The notes under the pieces: model-generated
What the model was told of the DNA's origin: nothing
Seen by the model: the letters and a program-made list of their open reading frames with translations, nothing else
Databases searched by the model: none
In this document: positions 55,802 to 63,261 of the stretch, one piece after another
Layout of the letters: each line of letters opens with the position of its first letter
Position numbering within the stretch: position 1 is the stretch's first letter
Translations under genes and position numbers: made by a program
Assembly: GCF_001579805.1 (NCBI RefSeq)
Contig: NZ_CP014546.1
Location: forward strand, 2,976,001-3,040,000
From: Pseudomonas azotoformans
GTDB taxonomy: Bacteria; Pseudomonadota; Gammaproteobacteria; Pseudomonadales; Pseudomonadaceae
Direction of reading: 5' to 3'
DNA: 64,000 nucleotides

Positions 55802-56979
55802 TCGCGCAATTCGCGCAGGGCGGCTAACAACACCTCGATATCCTGCTGGGTATTCAGCGGGCTGACCGAGATCCGCGCCACGCTCTCCAGGCCCCGCGCC
55901 TGCATATCCAGCGGTGTGTAGGCGACGCCATTGGCGCCGATATTGATGCGCTTGAGGCCCAGCCGCCGCTTCAGTTCGAATGCATCCCAGCCCGCCAGGT
56001 TGAAGGCGATCAAGCCTGACTGCTGCGTGCCCAGGTCATGCAGGGTAATGCCTGATATCCCACGCAACGCCTCGCGGATTCGCTCGGCGGTTTGCGACAT
56101 TGTTTCCCAGGCGCGCTCGATGCCCAGATGATTCATCTCTTGCAACGCATTGCCCAGGCCTGCCAGCAAGGCGAAAGAGGTTTCGCTGGTTTCGAAGCGC
56201 CGTGCGTCGTTGCGCAGGTCAAAACCCTGGGCGGTCCAGGGTGCTGAAAATACATCGCGCTGGGTCGGATTCAACCGTTCAAGAAAACCCGGTCGCACAT
56301 ACAACAGCGCGGTGCCCCGTGGGCCGCGCAGGTGTTTGCGGCCGGCCGACTTGAGCACGTCGCACTGCAACGCCTGTACATCCACCGGCACCTGGCCGAC
56401 GGCTTGGCCGGCGTCGATGAAGTAGGGGATGGCATGCCGCCGCGCCACTTCACCGATGGCCTGGGCGGGGTTGATCAGGCCGCCATTGGCTGGGAGCCAG
56501 GTGAGGTCGATCAGCTTGACGTGTGCATCGACCATCGATTCCAACGCCAGCGGGCAGACCGCGCCGGTTTCATCGCAAGGGATGACTTCCACTCGGGCGC
56601 CGGCCTGCACTGCCAGGTCCATGCTGGCCAGGTTGCCGCCCCATTCGTGACGGCCTACCAGAATACGGTCGCCTGGTTGCCAGGGCCCCAAGGCTTGGAA
56701 CGCCAGGCTCCAGGCGGTCGAACCGCTGCTGGCAAAGGCAATCGAAGCGACGGGGGCATTGAGCAGTAGCGCGGCGGCGCGGCGGGCTTTTTCCACCAGC
56801 ACGGCGCCCTGTTCGCCGGCTTCCATCGGGCCGTCGCGGGCCTCGCGTTGCAGTTGTTCGATGATCGCATCAAGGGTCGCCTGGCTGGGCAGGGACGCAC
56901 CGGCAGGGTTGAAGTGCACGATGCCGGATTGGCAGCCCGGCGTGGCGTCCCGCAGGCGCTGGACTTCAAGCGGGCTCAC
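55798..56979 (-). CDS. Class V aminotransferase
   Basis: A 393-aa PLP enzyme. Residues ~86-95 (ASSGSTAWSL) bind the cofactor phosphate, DAGQAVGQVPVDVQALQCDVLKSAGRKHLRGPRGTALLYVRP carries the Asp-x-x-Q motif and the PLP Lys (residue ~215 in GRKHLRGP), and RFETSETSFA is the usual Glu/Thr region. It resembles EgtE/isopenicillin-epimerase-like enzymes and probably cleaves or transaminates a C-S or amino substrate. It overlaps the RidA gene by 4 bases; RidA proteins often pair with PLP lyases to clear the reactive enamine they release, which favours a lyase here. Confidence 0.85.
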   Translation of the reverse strand: MSPLEVQRLRDATPGCQSGIVHFNPAGASLPSQATLDAIIEQLQREARDGPMEAGEQGAVLVEKARRAAALLLNAPVASIAFASSGSTAWSLAFQALGPWQPGDRILVGRHEWGGNLASMDLAVQAGARVEVIPCDETGAVCPLALESMVDAHVKLIDLTWLPANGGLINPAQAIGEVARRHAIPYFIDAGQAVGQVPVDVQALQCDVLKSAGRKHLRGPRGTALLYVRPGFLERLNPTQRDVFSAPWTAQGFDLRNDARRFETSETSFALLAGLGNALQEMNHLGIERAWETMSQTAERIREALRGISGITLHDLGTQQSGLIAFNLAGWDAFELKRRLGLKRINIGANGVAYTPLDMQARGLESVARISVSPLNTQQDIEVLLAALRELRD

Positions 56980-57446
56980 GGGCGTAGCTCGAAAATGGCA
57001 TCAACCTCCACGGCCACACCGGCCGGCAGGCTGGACACACCTACGGCGGTGCGCACGTGCCGGCCTTTTTCACCAAGGGCGTTCACCAGCAGGTTGGACG
57101 CACCATTGGCGACCACGCTTTGCTGTTTGAAATCACCGCTGCTGGCGATGAATACACCCAGGCGCACGGTGCGCACCAGGCGCGATAAGTCATCACTCAA
57201 GGCATTGCTCAATTGCCCCAGCAGGCCCAAAGCCGCCAATTCGGCCGCCTGTGCGCCTTCTTCATCGCTGAGGGATTCGCCCAGGCGACCGATGTAGGCG
57301 GGCTTGCCGTCTACCAGGGGAATTTGTCCGGAAACGAATAACTGGTTTTGGCTGATGACATGGTTGATGTAGTTGGCAATTGGCTGGCTTGGGGTGGGCA
57401 GCGTGAGGCCAAGGGCTTGCACGCGTTGGCGGATGGAGTCGCTCAT
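56976..57446 (-). CDS. RidA-family protein paired with the aminotransferase
   Basis: A 156-aa RidA/YjgF protein starting MSDSIRQRVQALGLTLPTPSQPIANYINHVISQNQLFVSGQIPLVDGKP. GLLGQLSNALSDDLSRLVRTVRLGVFIASSGDF and the C-terminal VSSLPAGVAVEVDAIFELR match the longer chorismate-mutase-like RidA subgroup. The active-site Arg of RidA, in VRTAVGVSSLP, is kept (HVRTAVGV). It hydrolyses enamine/imine products of PLP enzymes. It is translationally coupled to the class V aminotransferase. Confidence 0.9.
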   Translation of the reverse strand: MSDSIRQRVQALGLTLPTPSQPIANYINHVISQNQLFVSGQIPLVDGKPAYIGRLGESLSDEEGAQAAELAALGLLGQLSNALSDDLSRLVRTVRLGVFIASSGDFKQQSVVANGASNLLVNALGEKGRHVRTAVGVSSLPAGVAVEVDAIFELRP

Positions 57447-57536
57447 GATGAATCCTCTGGGTTTTGGAGGTTTCAGCATGTTGGCTGCATCAAGGGGCGA
57501 CAAACGGATAGATCTCACGCGACGTATCGAAATAAC

Positions 57537-58403
57537 TCACGCGTCGGCGCAGGCTTCCTTCAGCCATTGGCTGAAACAGGCGGCGGCTTCAGTGGCGGGG
57601 CCTTCGGGCGCGATGAGCCAGTAGCCGATATCGCTGTGATAGGGCGGCCAGTCGAACGCTTCCACCAGGCTGCCGTCCTGTAGTCGACGTTCTATCAGGC
57701 GATGGCGGCCCATGGCGATACCTTGGCCGGCCACGGCGGCTTCGACCACGATGTTGTAGTCGTGCAGCATTACGCGGGGATGGTGGGTGAGGTCGACCTG
57801 GTAGTGCGCGGACCAGTCGGTCCATTCAAAGGGGCGGTGCGAAGTGGCCATCAGCAGTGGGCTGTCCTGGCGTGCCTTGAACGATGGGCTGCACACCGGG
57901 GAGATGATCTCGGGCATGAGCCGCGTGGCCTGGACATCGGGCCAATCACCCTTGCCGTAACGGATGGCCAGGTCGACTTCGGCGCCCGCGACATCCGCCA
58001 ATTGAATCGCCGGCAACAACTCCACCTGGATATGCGGGTAGCGGTTGAGAAAGCCCGCCAAACGCGGCGCCAGCCACAGCGTGGCGAACGATGCCAGTAA
58101 ACCGATGCGCAACACGGTGGCGCTCGGGGCAACCCGCTGGGCACGCGTGGCGGCGGCGATAGCATCGAGGGCAGGGCGGATTTCGTCGTAGTACTGTTGG
58201 CCGTCGGCGGTCAGATCAATCGCGCGGGTGCGTCGGATGAACAGTGGTTTGCCCAAGTGTTGCTCAAGTTTCTGCACCTGATGACTGAGGGCGCTCTGGG
58301 TCACCGATAACTCGCTGGCGGCTTTGATGAAACTCAAATGCCGCGCCACGGCTTCGAAAGCGCGCAAGGCCAGCAACGGCGGAAGGTCCTTGTGCAGTGC
58401 CAC
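57537..58403 (-). CDS. GcvA-type LysR transcriptional regulator
   Basis: The start is GTG at 58403, 9 bases after AGGAGG, giving (M)ALHKDLPPLLALRAFEAVARHLSFIKAASELSVTQSALSHQVQKLEQHLGKPLFIRRTRAIDLTADG, the GcvA-like LTTR opening; 288 aa. The co-inducer domain follows (VLRIGLLASFATLWLAPRLAGF, DLAIRYGKGDWPDV). It lies ~90 bases upstream of the RidA/aminotransferase pair on the same strand, and is divergent from the lipocalin-like gene; either may be its target. A dyad in the divergent gap (58505-58528) is a candidate operator. Confidence 0.92.
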   Translation of the reverse strand: MALHKDLPPLLALRAFEAVARHLSFIKAASELSVTQSALSHQVQKLEQHLGKPLFIRRTRAIDLTADGQQYYDEIRPALDAIAAATRAQRVAPSATVLRIGLLASFATLWLAPRLAGFLNRYPHIQVELLPAIQLADVAGAEVDLAIRYGKGDWPDVQATRLMPEIISPVCSPSFKARQDSPLLMATSHRPFEWTDWSAHYQVDLTHHPRVMLHDYNIVVEAAVAGQGIAMGRHRLIERRLQDGSLVEAFDWPPYHSDIGYWLIAPEGPATEAAACFSQWLKEACADA

Positions 58404-58504
58404 TTCAGCATGCCTCCTGGGTAGGCCGCAAAAGGCTGATTTTGAGGTAACTCCGGCATATTGTCGCGCGTTGGTTTTACCTTTCAGTCTCATTTCTGGG
58501 ATTT

Positions 58505-58528
58505 TTCCTACATACCATTACGTAGGAA
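58505..58528. promoter_or_regulatory. Dyad between the LysR and lipocalin-like genes
   Basis: TTCCTAC (58505-58511) and GTAGGAA (58522-58528) are inverted over 10 bases, 40 bases before the lipocalin-like ATG, in an AT-rich region. A plausible regulator operator, no match to a known consensus claimed. Confidence 0.4.
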
Positions 58529-58567
58529 TTCACAAAAATTCGCCTCTTTTTTTGAGGTATTGAAACG

Positions 58568-59053
58568 ATGAAGACCTATATGAAGGCCGGTATGGCTGCA
58601 CTCGGTATTGCGATGGGAGGGAGTGCCACCGTACAGGCAAACGAGTCTCCTTTGGTCGGGGCATGGCGGTTGGTGGCCTATCAGGTTGAATCAAAGGATA
58701 CGCTCAAGAAGATTCCAGCCATGGGTGACCATCCTACCGGGCGTGTCATTTTTACCGCGGACCATCGCGTAGCGTTCGTCTTGACCGGCGAGGGGCGAAA
58801 AGGTGGCTCAACCGACGCGGAAAAGGCCATGCTGTTAAATTCCCTCGTCGCCTATACCGGTATCGAACGAGTGGAGGGCAATCAGTGGTGCTCCCAGGTC
58901 GAATCGGCCTGGAACCCGACGTGGGTCGGTACCACGCAGTGCCGCGAGTTTCGCATTGATGGCGACACACTGGAGGTGCTGACTCCATGGCGGGAAATGC
59001 CGAATTGGCCGGGCACGACTCGCTCCATCATTACGTTCGAGCGTGACAAATAG
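58568..59053 (+). CDS. Exported lipocalin-like domain protein
   Basis: A 161-aa protein; GAGGT precedes the ATG. Signal MKTYMKAGMAALGIAMGGSATVQA ends before NESPLVGAWRLVAYQVESKD, the lipocalin GxW motif region. VIFTADHRVAFVLTGEGRK, SLVAYTGIERVEGNQW and GDTLEVLTPWREMPNWPGTTRSIITFERDK are strands of the barrel, as in the Lipocalin_5 domain. Two Cys (WCSQVESA, TQCREF) may form a disulfide. Mature location is probably the periplasm; ligand unknown. Confidence 0.8.
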   Translation: MKTYMKAGMAALGIAMGGSATVQANESPLVGAWRLVAYQVESKDTLKKIPAMGDHPTGRVIFTADHRVAFVLTGEGRKGGSTDAEKAMLLNSLVAYTGIERVEGNQWCSQVESAWNPTWVGTTQCREFRIDGDTLEVLTPWREMPNWPGTTRSIITFERDK

Positions 59054-59153
59054 AGAAAAATCTCGGTGGGGCAGATTTTTTATCCACGGCATTTGCCGAC
59101 TCGTAAGCTAGGCCGCATTATTGAGCCATTCCCTCCACGACGTAAGCCAAGCC

Positions 59154-59315
59154 ATGAGTGAAGACGACAAGCTGATTGATTTGAATGCCGAACGTGCCAA
59201 GCGCGTGCACGACCTCAATGACAAGCGCCTGAATGAAGTGCGCCAGGCATTTGAACAAGCGATGCCGCTCGGCAAAGTGAAGAAAAAGCCGAAGAACAAA
59301 CCGAAAAAGCGTTGA
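59154..59315 (+). CDS. Small conserved basic-tail protein
   Basis: A 53-aa protein from MSEDDKLIDLNAERAKRVHDLNDKRL; a TTG 11 codons upstream is open but has no better ribosome site. It is one charged helix with a Lys-rich end (KVKKKPKNKPKKR). I recall similar short proteins at this position in Pseudomonas, but no function is known. A hairpin follows, then the ccoM unit. Confidence 0.65.
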   Translation: MSEDDKLIDLNAERAKRVHDLNDKRLNEVRQAFEQAMPLGKVKKKPKNKPKKR

Positions 59316-59320
59316 AACAG

Positions 59321-59340
59321 CCTGCATCCCTTGATGCAGG
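59321..59340 (+). terminator. Hairpin after the small basic-tail gene
   Basis: CCTGCATC-CCTT-GATGCAGG, a perfect 8-bp stem directly after the stop codon; no long T-run follows. Confidence 0.55.
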
Positions 59341-59379
59341 TCAGTTATTGCCCTTCTTTACGCCCCGTCGCGGGCGACA

Positions 59380-59393
59380 TTGATCCCCGTCAA
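59380..59393 (+). promoter_or_regulatory. ANR (FNR-type) box upstream of ccoM
   Basis: TTGATCCCCGTCAA matches the TTGAT-N4-ATCAA consensus in all but one base. Its centre lies ~72 bases before the ccoM ATG, so with a -41.5 class II spacing transcription would begin near 59428, leaving a ~30-base leader; TAACTT near 59416 is a weak -10. ANR induces oxidases when oxygen is low. Confidence 0.75.
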
Positions 59394-59458
59394 TTTTCCA
59401 ATTCGCCTTCTCCATTAACTTAGCCCTATCGCAACAGGGCAAGCACAGGAGGCCGGTC

Positions 59459-59575
59459 ATGTTTATCGATAATGTGGTGTTTGCCGGAGTGCTGACTGTA
59501 AGCCTCATGGTGCTGTTTTTTGTAGGGTTTGGAATTTTTATCTGGAAAGACGCGAACAAGCGTAAAAAACCTTAG
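59459..59575 (+). CDS. ccoM: Small cbb3 cytochrome oxidase subunit CcoM
   Basis: A 38-aa protein: MFIDNVVFAGVLTVSLMVLF then FVGFGIFIWKDANKRKKP. AGGAGG lies 7 bases upstream of the ATG. A single membrane span (residues ~8-28), with WKDxxK after it, matches the CcoM subunit found in the P. stutzeri cbb3 oxidase structure, where it stabilises the complex. The gene lies far from ccoNOQP, as is known for ccoM. The ANR box upstream and the strong terminator downstream define a stand-alone unit. The sequence is too short for high statistical support, but length, topology and control agree. Confidence 0.78.
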   Translation: MFIDNVVFAGVLTVSLMVLFFVGFGIFIWKDANKRKKP

Positions 59576-59609
59576 TTTTTCCAGGTTACATGAGCACGCA
59601 AGGCATTTT

Positions 59610-59634
59610 GGGCGACTTCGGTCGCCCTTTTTTT
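59610..59634 (+). terminator. Rho-independent terminator of ccoM
   Basis: GGGCGAC-TTCG-GTCGCCC, a 7-bp stem with the stable UUCG loop, followed by TTTTTTT. Confidence 0.92.
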
Positions 59635-59674
59635 GCCTGTTATTTGAGTCGGCTTCTACAGAAAAACGAACATA

Positions 59675-59710
59675 AAAAAAGGTGCGACCCTCGCGGATCG
59701 CACCTTTTTT
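59675..59710. terminator. Terminator between ccoM and the PiT gene, probably bidirectional
   Basis: AAAAAAGGTGCGA and TCGCACCTTTTTT are 13-base perfect inverted repeats around a 10-base loop. It serves the PiT gene on the minus strand, 16 bases past its stop. Confidence 0.88.
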
Positions 59711-59725
59711 ATTGCAGCGGGGTTA

Positions 59726-61202
59726 TCAACTACCCAGCGCCTTCGACGCCAACCAGAACAACCCGGCCGACAAACCTACCGTCGCCGGCAGGGTCAGCAC
59801 CCAGGCCATCAGGATGGTCTTCACGGTGCCGCCTTGCAGGCCGCTTTTGTTCGCGACCATGGTGCCGGCCACGCCGGAAGACAGCACGTGGGTGGTGGAC
59901 ACCGGCAGGGCGAAGATGTTGGCAAAGCCAATCATGGTCGCGGTGGTGATCTGCGCCGACATGCCTTGGGCATAGGTCATGCCCTGCTTGCCGATCTTCT
60001 CGCCGATGGTCAGCACCACACGCTTCCAGCCCACCATGGTGCCCAGGCCCAAGGCCAGTGCAACGGCGAGAATCACCCAGAACGGGGCGTACTCGGTGGT
60101 GGCAGTGAGGTCTTTGCGCAGCTTATCGAGGTCAGACTTCTCACGCGCATCCAGGCCCGGCAGTTTGCCGACTTTTTTCGCGGTGTCATCCAGGCAGAGC
60201 AAATAGCGACGCACTTCAATACGCTGGTCAGAAGTCAGCGAGTGATAGTCGGACACGCCTTTCAAGGTGTCGACCAGTGCGTTGATGGTCGGCTCGGTCT
60301 GTTGCGGGTTGCACTGGAACTTGCCCGGCAGATCGTTCTTCACGCTTTTGCCCAGTGCCAGGAACTCACCGAGCGTGGCGTTGTTGCGCTGGTAGAACTG
60401 GCTCAAATGCACGGTCGCATCGCGCGTACGTTCGATCTGGTAAGTGGTGCTGCCCAGGTCGAGCACGAACTGCGCGGGCACGATACCGATCAGCACCAGC
60501 ATGATCAGGCCGATGCCTTTCTGGCCGTCGTTGGAACCGTGCACGAAACTCACGGCCATGGCGGAAATCACCAGCACCAGGCGGTTCCAGAACGGCGGGT
60601 GTTTCTTGTCGTCAAGCTTGCGGCGCTGGTCCGGGGTCTTGTGCATCTTCGACAGCGGCCGCCACCACTTCAGGCCAATCAGCACCAGGGCTGCGACCAG
60701 GAAGCCGGCCATGGGCGAGAACACCAGGGAGGCGCCGATATCGATCGCCTTCTGCCAGTTCACACCGTCTGCCAGGGGAATGTCGTTGATCAGGGCATTG
60801 GCCAGGGCCGACACCGAGGATCGAGCCGATCAAGGTGTGGGAACTGGAAGCCGGGATACCGAAGTACCAGGTGCCCAGGTTCCAGGTGATCGCCGCTGCC
60901 AATAAAGAGAAGACCATTGCCAAGCCATGGCCGGTGTTCACATTGATCAGCAACTCCACCGGCAGCAAGTGCACGATGGCGTAGGCGACACCGACACCAC
61001 CGAGCAACACGCCGAGGAAGTTGAACACCCCGGAGAAGAACACGGCCAGGTGCGGCGGCATGGCTTTGGTATAGATGACTGTGGCCACCGCGTTAGCGGT
61101 GTCATGAAAGCCATTGATGAACTCGAAGGCGAGGACAAAGGCCAGGGCGAGCAACAGGCTCACGAGAACCCAAGCATCCAGTCCGCTGAATAAATCGATC
61201 AT
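59726..61202 (-). pseudogene. PiT-family inorganic phosphate transporter, interrupted by a +1 frameshift
   Basis: Two frames together make ~491 aa, the usual PiT length. The N-terminal part has [31 protein letters not shown] and [23 protein letters not shown], the first family motif. After that, near residue 132, one extra G in 60805-60807 shifts the frame, and the second part resumes with [34 protein letters not shown]. The C-terminus has SFVHGSNDGQKGIGLIMLVLIG and FALPVSTTHVLSSGVAGTMVANKSG, the second family motif. Low-affinity phosphate/proton symport. The break matches the flavoprotein's in type and context (GGGCCG), so error in the sequence is a real possibility. Confidence 0.88.
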
Positions 61203-61293
61203 GAAGGTTTTCTGACCCGGTCGTAAGGGGGCGCGATTATGCCAGAAAACCTCAGTAATCGATGCACTAGCTGCTCATCGGTAACAATCTTCA

Positions 61294-61334
61294 CCGAAAA
61301 AAAAACCCAGAAAGGCACGCATCCCAGGGTTTTC
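61294..61334 (-). terminator. Terminator of the 66-aa gene
   Basis: On the minus strand AAAACCC (with an inner GGGATGC...) pairs with GGGTTTT, followed by TTTTTTTTT. A long loop makes the hairpin weaker than its T-run. The rest of 61203-61516 shows no gene. Confidence 0.5.
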
Positions 61335-61516
61335 GGGGCTTTGGCAAGTCTTTGATTTATAAAGCAGAGGGGCCCCGTGGTGGGGTTTTGTCACAAAAAC
61401 GTCACGCCTGAAACATTTGTATGAAATTTTACCGGGGATGGTGGGATTCAAGGTTGCCGGCTGCTAGCTATGTGCCAGCAACCGAGGCAAAAACCTTGGG
61501 GCTCAGACCGGATCGC

Positions 61517-61717
61517 TTATGGCTCTTCGGTTTTGAGCTCTTGTTCAATCTTTTGGATTTCCTGGGCAAATGCCTGGTCGAGCAGGCTGGCTCGCTTGCG
61601 CCATGGTTTGCGTTCAGGTTCAGGCTGGGCGGCGTAAGTGGTGACTTCTCCGCCGTAAACGTCCTTGTAACGTTGCTCCTGGCGCTCAAGTTCCGCGCGC
61701 AGTTCATCTTTCGTCAC
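61517..61717 (-). CDS. Small conserved acidic/basic protein
   Basis: The start is GTG at 61717, 6 bases after TAGGT, giving (M)[43 protein letters not shown] then [22 protein letters not shown]: 66 aa. The long upstream extension of the open frame is AT-rich and not protein-like. It has two charged helices joined by a Pro-rich loop with KPWRKR. I recall close homologues across Pseudomonas; no function is known. Confidence 0.65.
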   Translation of the reverse strand: MTKDELRAELERQEQRYKDVYGGEVTTYAAQPEPERKPWRKRASLLDQAFAQEIQKIEQELKTEEP

Positions 61718-62273
61718 ATCGTTACCTAATTGAGTTGAGTGTAAATACGTTGCAGCGTTATGCCGGAATGCGCCCTCGACGTGTTCCAAGTTGAAGCGCA
61801 GAACGTTCAAGTTGAAATAGGCACGGGCGGCCACTTGTTAGTGGTGCATTCGAGGCGGATAGTTGCGATCGACAATGCACGGTAGGTGCATCATCTGGCG
61901 AGTTCCAGCCCCGCTGATCGAGCCGGGCGGACCTGCGCATAGAGTGCATTATAGCCGTGCATTTGAATAACACTATCAGCATAAAGTTAAAAACCGTCAA
62001 CTTTGTGTGAGCGTTTTGTTACACAGGCGTGGCGGTAATTGCACAAATTCTGGCGCCATAAACTCAACCCAACTTCAGACATTATTAAGCGTGACTTAAT
62101 TTTACTCAGCGCTTCGGGTCGACTCGGCCCAGGTCGCTCGCAAATTGCGATAATCGAATGATTGTCCGATAATCGCACAATGTTGTCGGCGCTGCCTTGT
62201 GCATCCCGGCTGGCACGGCTTGTAATAGCAGCCGAACCCCTCTGCGTTCGACAATAAGAGAAAGGATCCCGAC
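61718..62273. other. Intergenic region upstream of pcaR
   Basis: 556 bases without a convincing gene. 61980-62100 is AT-rich for this genome. 62146-62179 holds the operator motifs listed separately. A weak open frame at 61758-62000 on the minus strand has no ribosome site or protein-like composition. Confidence 0.6.
62146..62179. promoter_or_regulatory. Paired PcaR-type operator motifs upstream of pcaR
   Basis: CGATAATCG occurs at 62148-62156 and 62167-62175, as TTGCGATAATCGAAT and GTCCGATAATCGCACAA, in opposite orientation. GTTCGATAATCGCAC is, from memory, the P. putida PcaR site, to which the second copy agrees in 14 of 15 bases. Site spacing is 19 bases, ~two helical turns. Autoregulation of pcaR is likely. 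Confidence 0.7.
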
Positions 62274-63116
62274 ATGAACGATCAATTGCGCAACTCTTTC
62301 GCGTCAGTGGCGCCGCCGATCGTTGCTTCCCCAGCCAAGCGTATCCAGGCGTTCACCGGCGATCCGGACTTTATGACTTCCCTGGCTCGCGGCCTGGCCG
62401 TGGTGCAGGCGTTCCAGGAACGCAAGCGCCACCTCACCATCGCCCAGATCAGCCACCGCACGGAAATCCCCCGCGCCGCCGTGCGCCGTTGCCTGCACAC
62501 CTTGATCAAGCTCGGCTACGCCACCACCGACGGGCGCACTTATTCGCTGTTGCCCAAAGTGCTGACCCTGGGCCATGCCTATTTGTCGTCCACACCGCTG
62601 GCCGTGTCGGCCCAGCCTTACCTGGACCGCATGAGCGAGCAGCTCCACGAAGCCTGCAACATGGCGACCCTCGAAGGCGACGACATTCTCTACATCGCCC
62701 GTTCGGCCACCACCCAGCGCCTGATTTCCGTGGACCTGTCGGTGGGTGGGCGCTTGCCGGCCTATTGCACCTCCATGGGGCGCATCCTGCTTGCTGCGCT
62801 GGACGACGCCTCGCTGCAGGATTACCTCGACCACGCCGACCTGCAAACCAAGACCAGCCGCACCCTGACCACCGCCGAAGCGCTGTTCGAATGCCTGCAA
62901 CAAGTGCGTCAGCAGGGCTGGTGCATTGTCGACCAGGAGCTGGAGCAGGGCCTGCGTTCCATCGCGGTGCCGGTGTATGACGCCTCGGGTCAGGTGCTGG
63001 CCGCGCTGAACGTCAGTACCCACGCCGGGCGCGTCAGCCGCAGTGAGCTGGAACAGCGCTTCCTGCCGAGCATGCTCAGCGCCAGCCGTGAGTTGAGCGC
63101 GCAACTGTTCGCTTAA
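62274..63116 (+). CDS. pcaR: IclR-family pca regulator PcaR
   Basis: A 280-aa regulator; AGAAAGGA precedes the ATG. The winged-helix domain (residues ~38-98) is SLARGLAVVQAFQERKRHLTIAQISHRTEIPRAAVRRCLHTLIKLGYATTDGRTYSLLP, followed by the effector domain with VGGRLPAYCTSMGRILLAAL and QQGWCIVDQELEQGLRSIAVPVYD. The sequence agrees closely with PcaR of P. putida, which with beta-ketoadipate activates pcaIJ, pcaF, pcaBDC and pcaK. It is followed by pcaK, as in the P. putida pcaRKF cluster. Confidence 0.95.
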   Translation: MNDQLRNSFASVAPPIVASPAKRIQAFTGDPDFMTSLARGLAVVQAFQERKRHLTIAQISHRTEIPRAAVRRCLHTLIKLGYATTDGRTYSLLPKVLTLGHAYLSSTPLAVSAQPYLDRMSEQLHEACNMATLEGDDILYIARSATTQRLISVDLSVGGRLPAYCTSMGRILLAALDDASLQDYLDHADLQTKTSRTLTTAEALFECLQQVRQQGWCIVDQELEQGLRSIAVPVYDASGQVLAALNVSTHAGRVSRSELEQRFLPSMLSASRELSAQLFA

Positions 63117-63119
63117 GCT

Positions 63120-63134
63120 GTTCGGTCACCGCAC
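63120..63134 (+). promoter_or_regulatory. Possible PcaR site upstream of pcaK
   Basis: GTTCGGTCACCGCAC agrees in 11 of 15 bases with the pcaR-proximal GTCCGATAATCGCAC at 62164-62178, and lies ~130 bases before the pcaK ATG. Weak on its own; supported by position. Confidence 0.35.
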
Positions 63135-63261
63135 AGATCCCGGTTTGCTCAATTGACGGTGTTTCCCCCGACTTATTACTGTGCGGCAGCGCTGTTGAAG
63201 CGCCCCAATAATAACGACGGCCGCAGGTCGTCAGCCCGCCATCGGTGTGGAAATAAAAACA

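Noticed and set aside
59590..59949. A 119-codon plus-strand frame starting in the ccoM terminator
   Set aside because: It runs through two terminators and over the end of the PiT gene.
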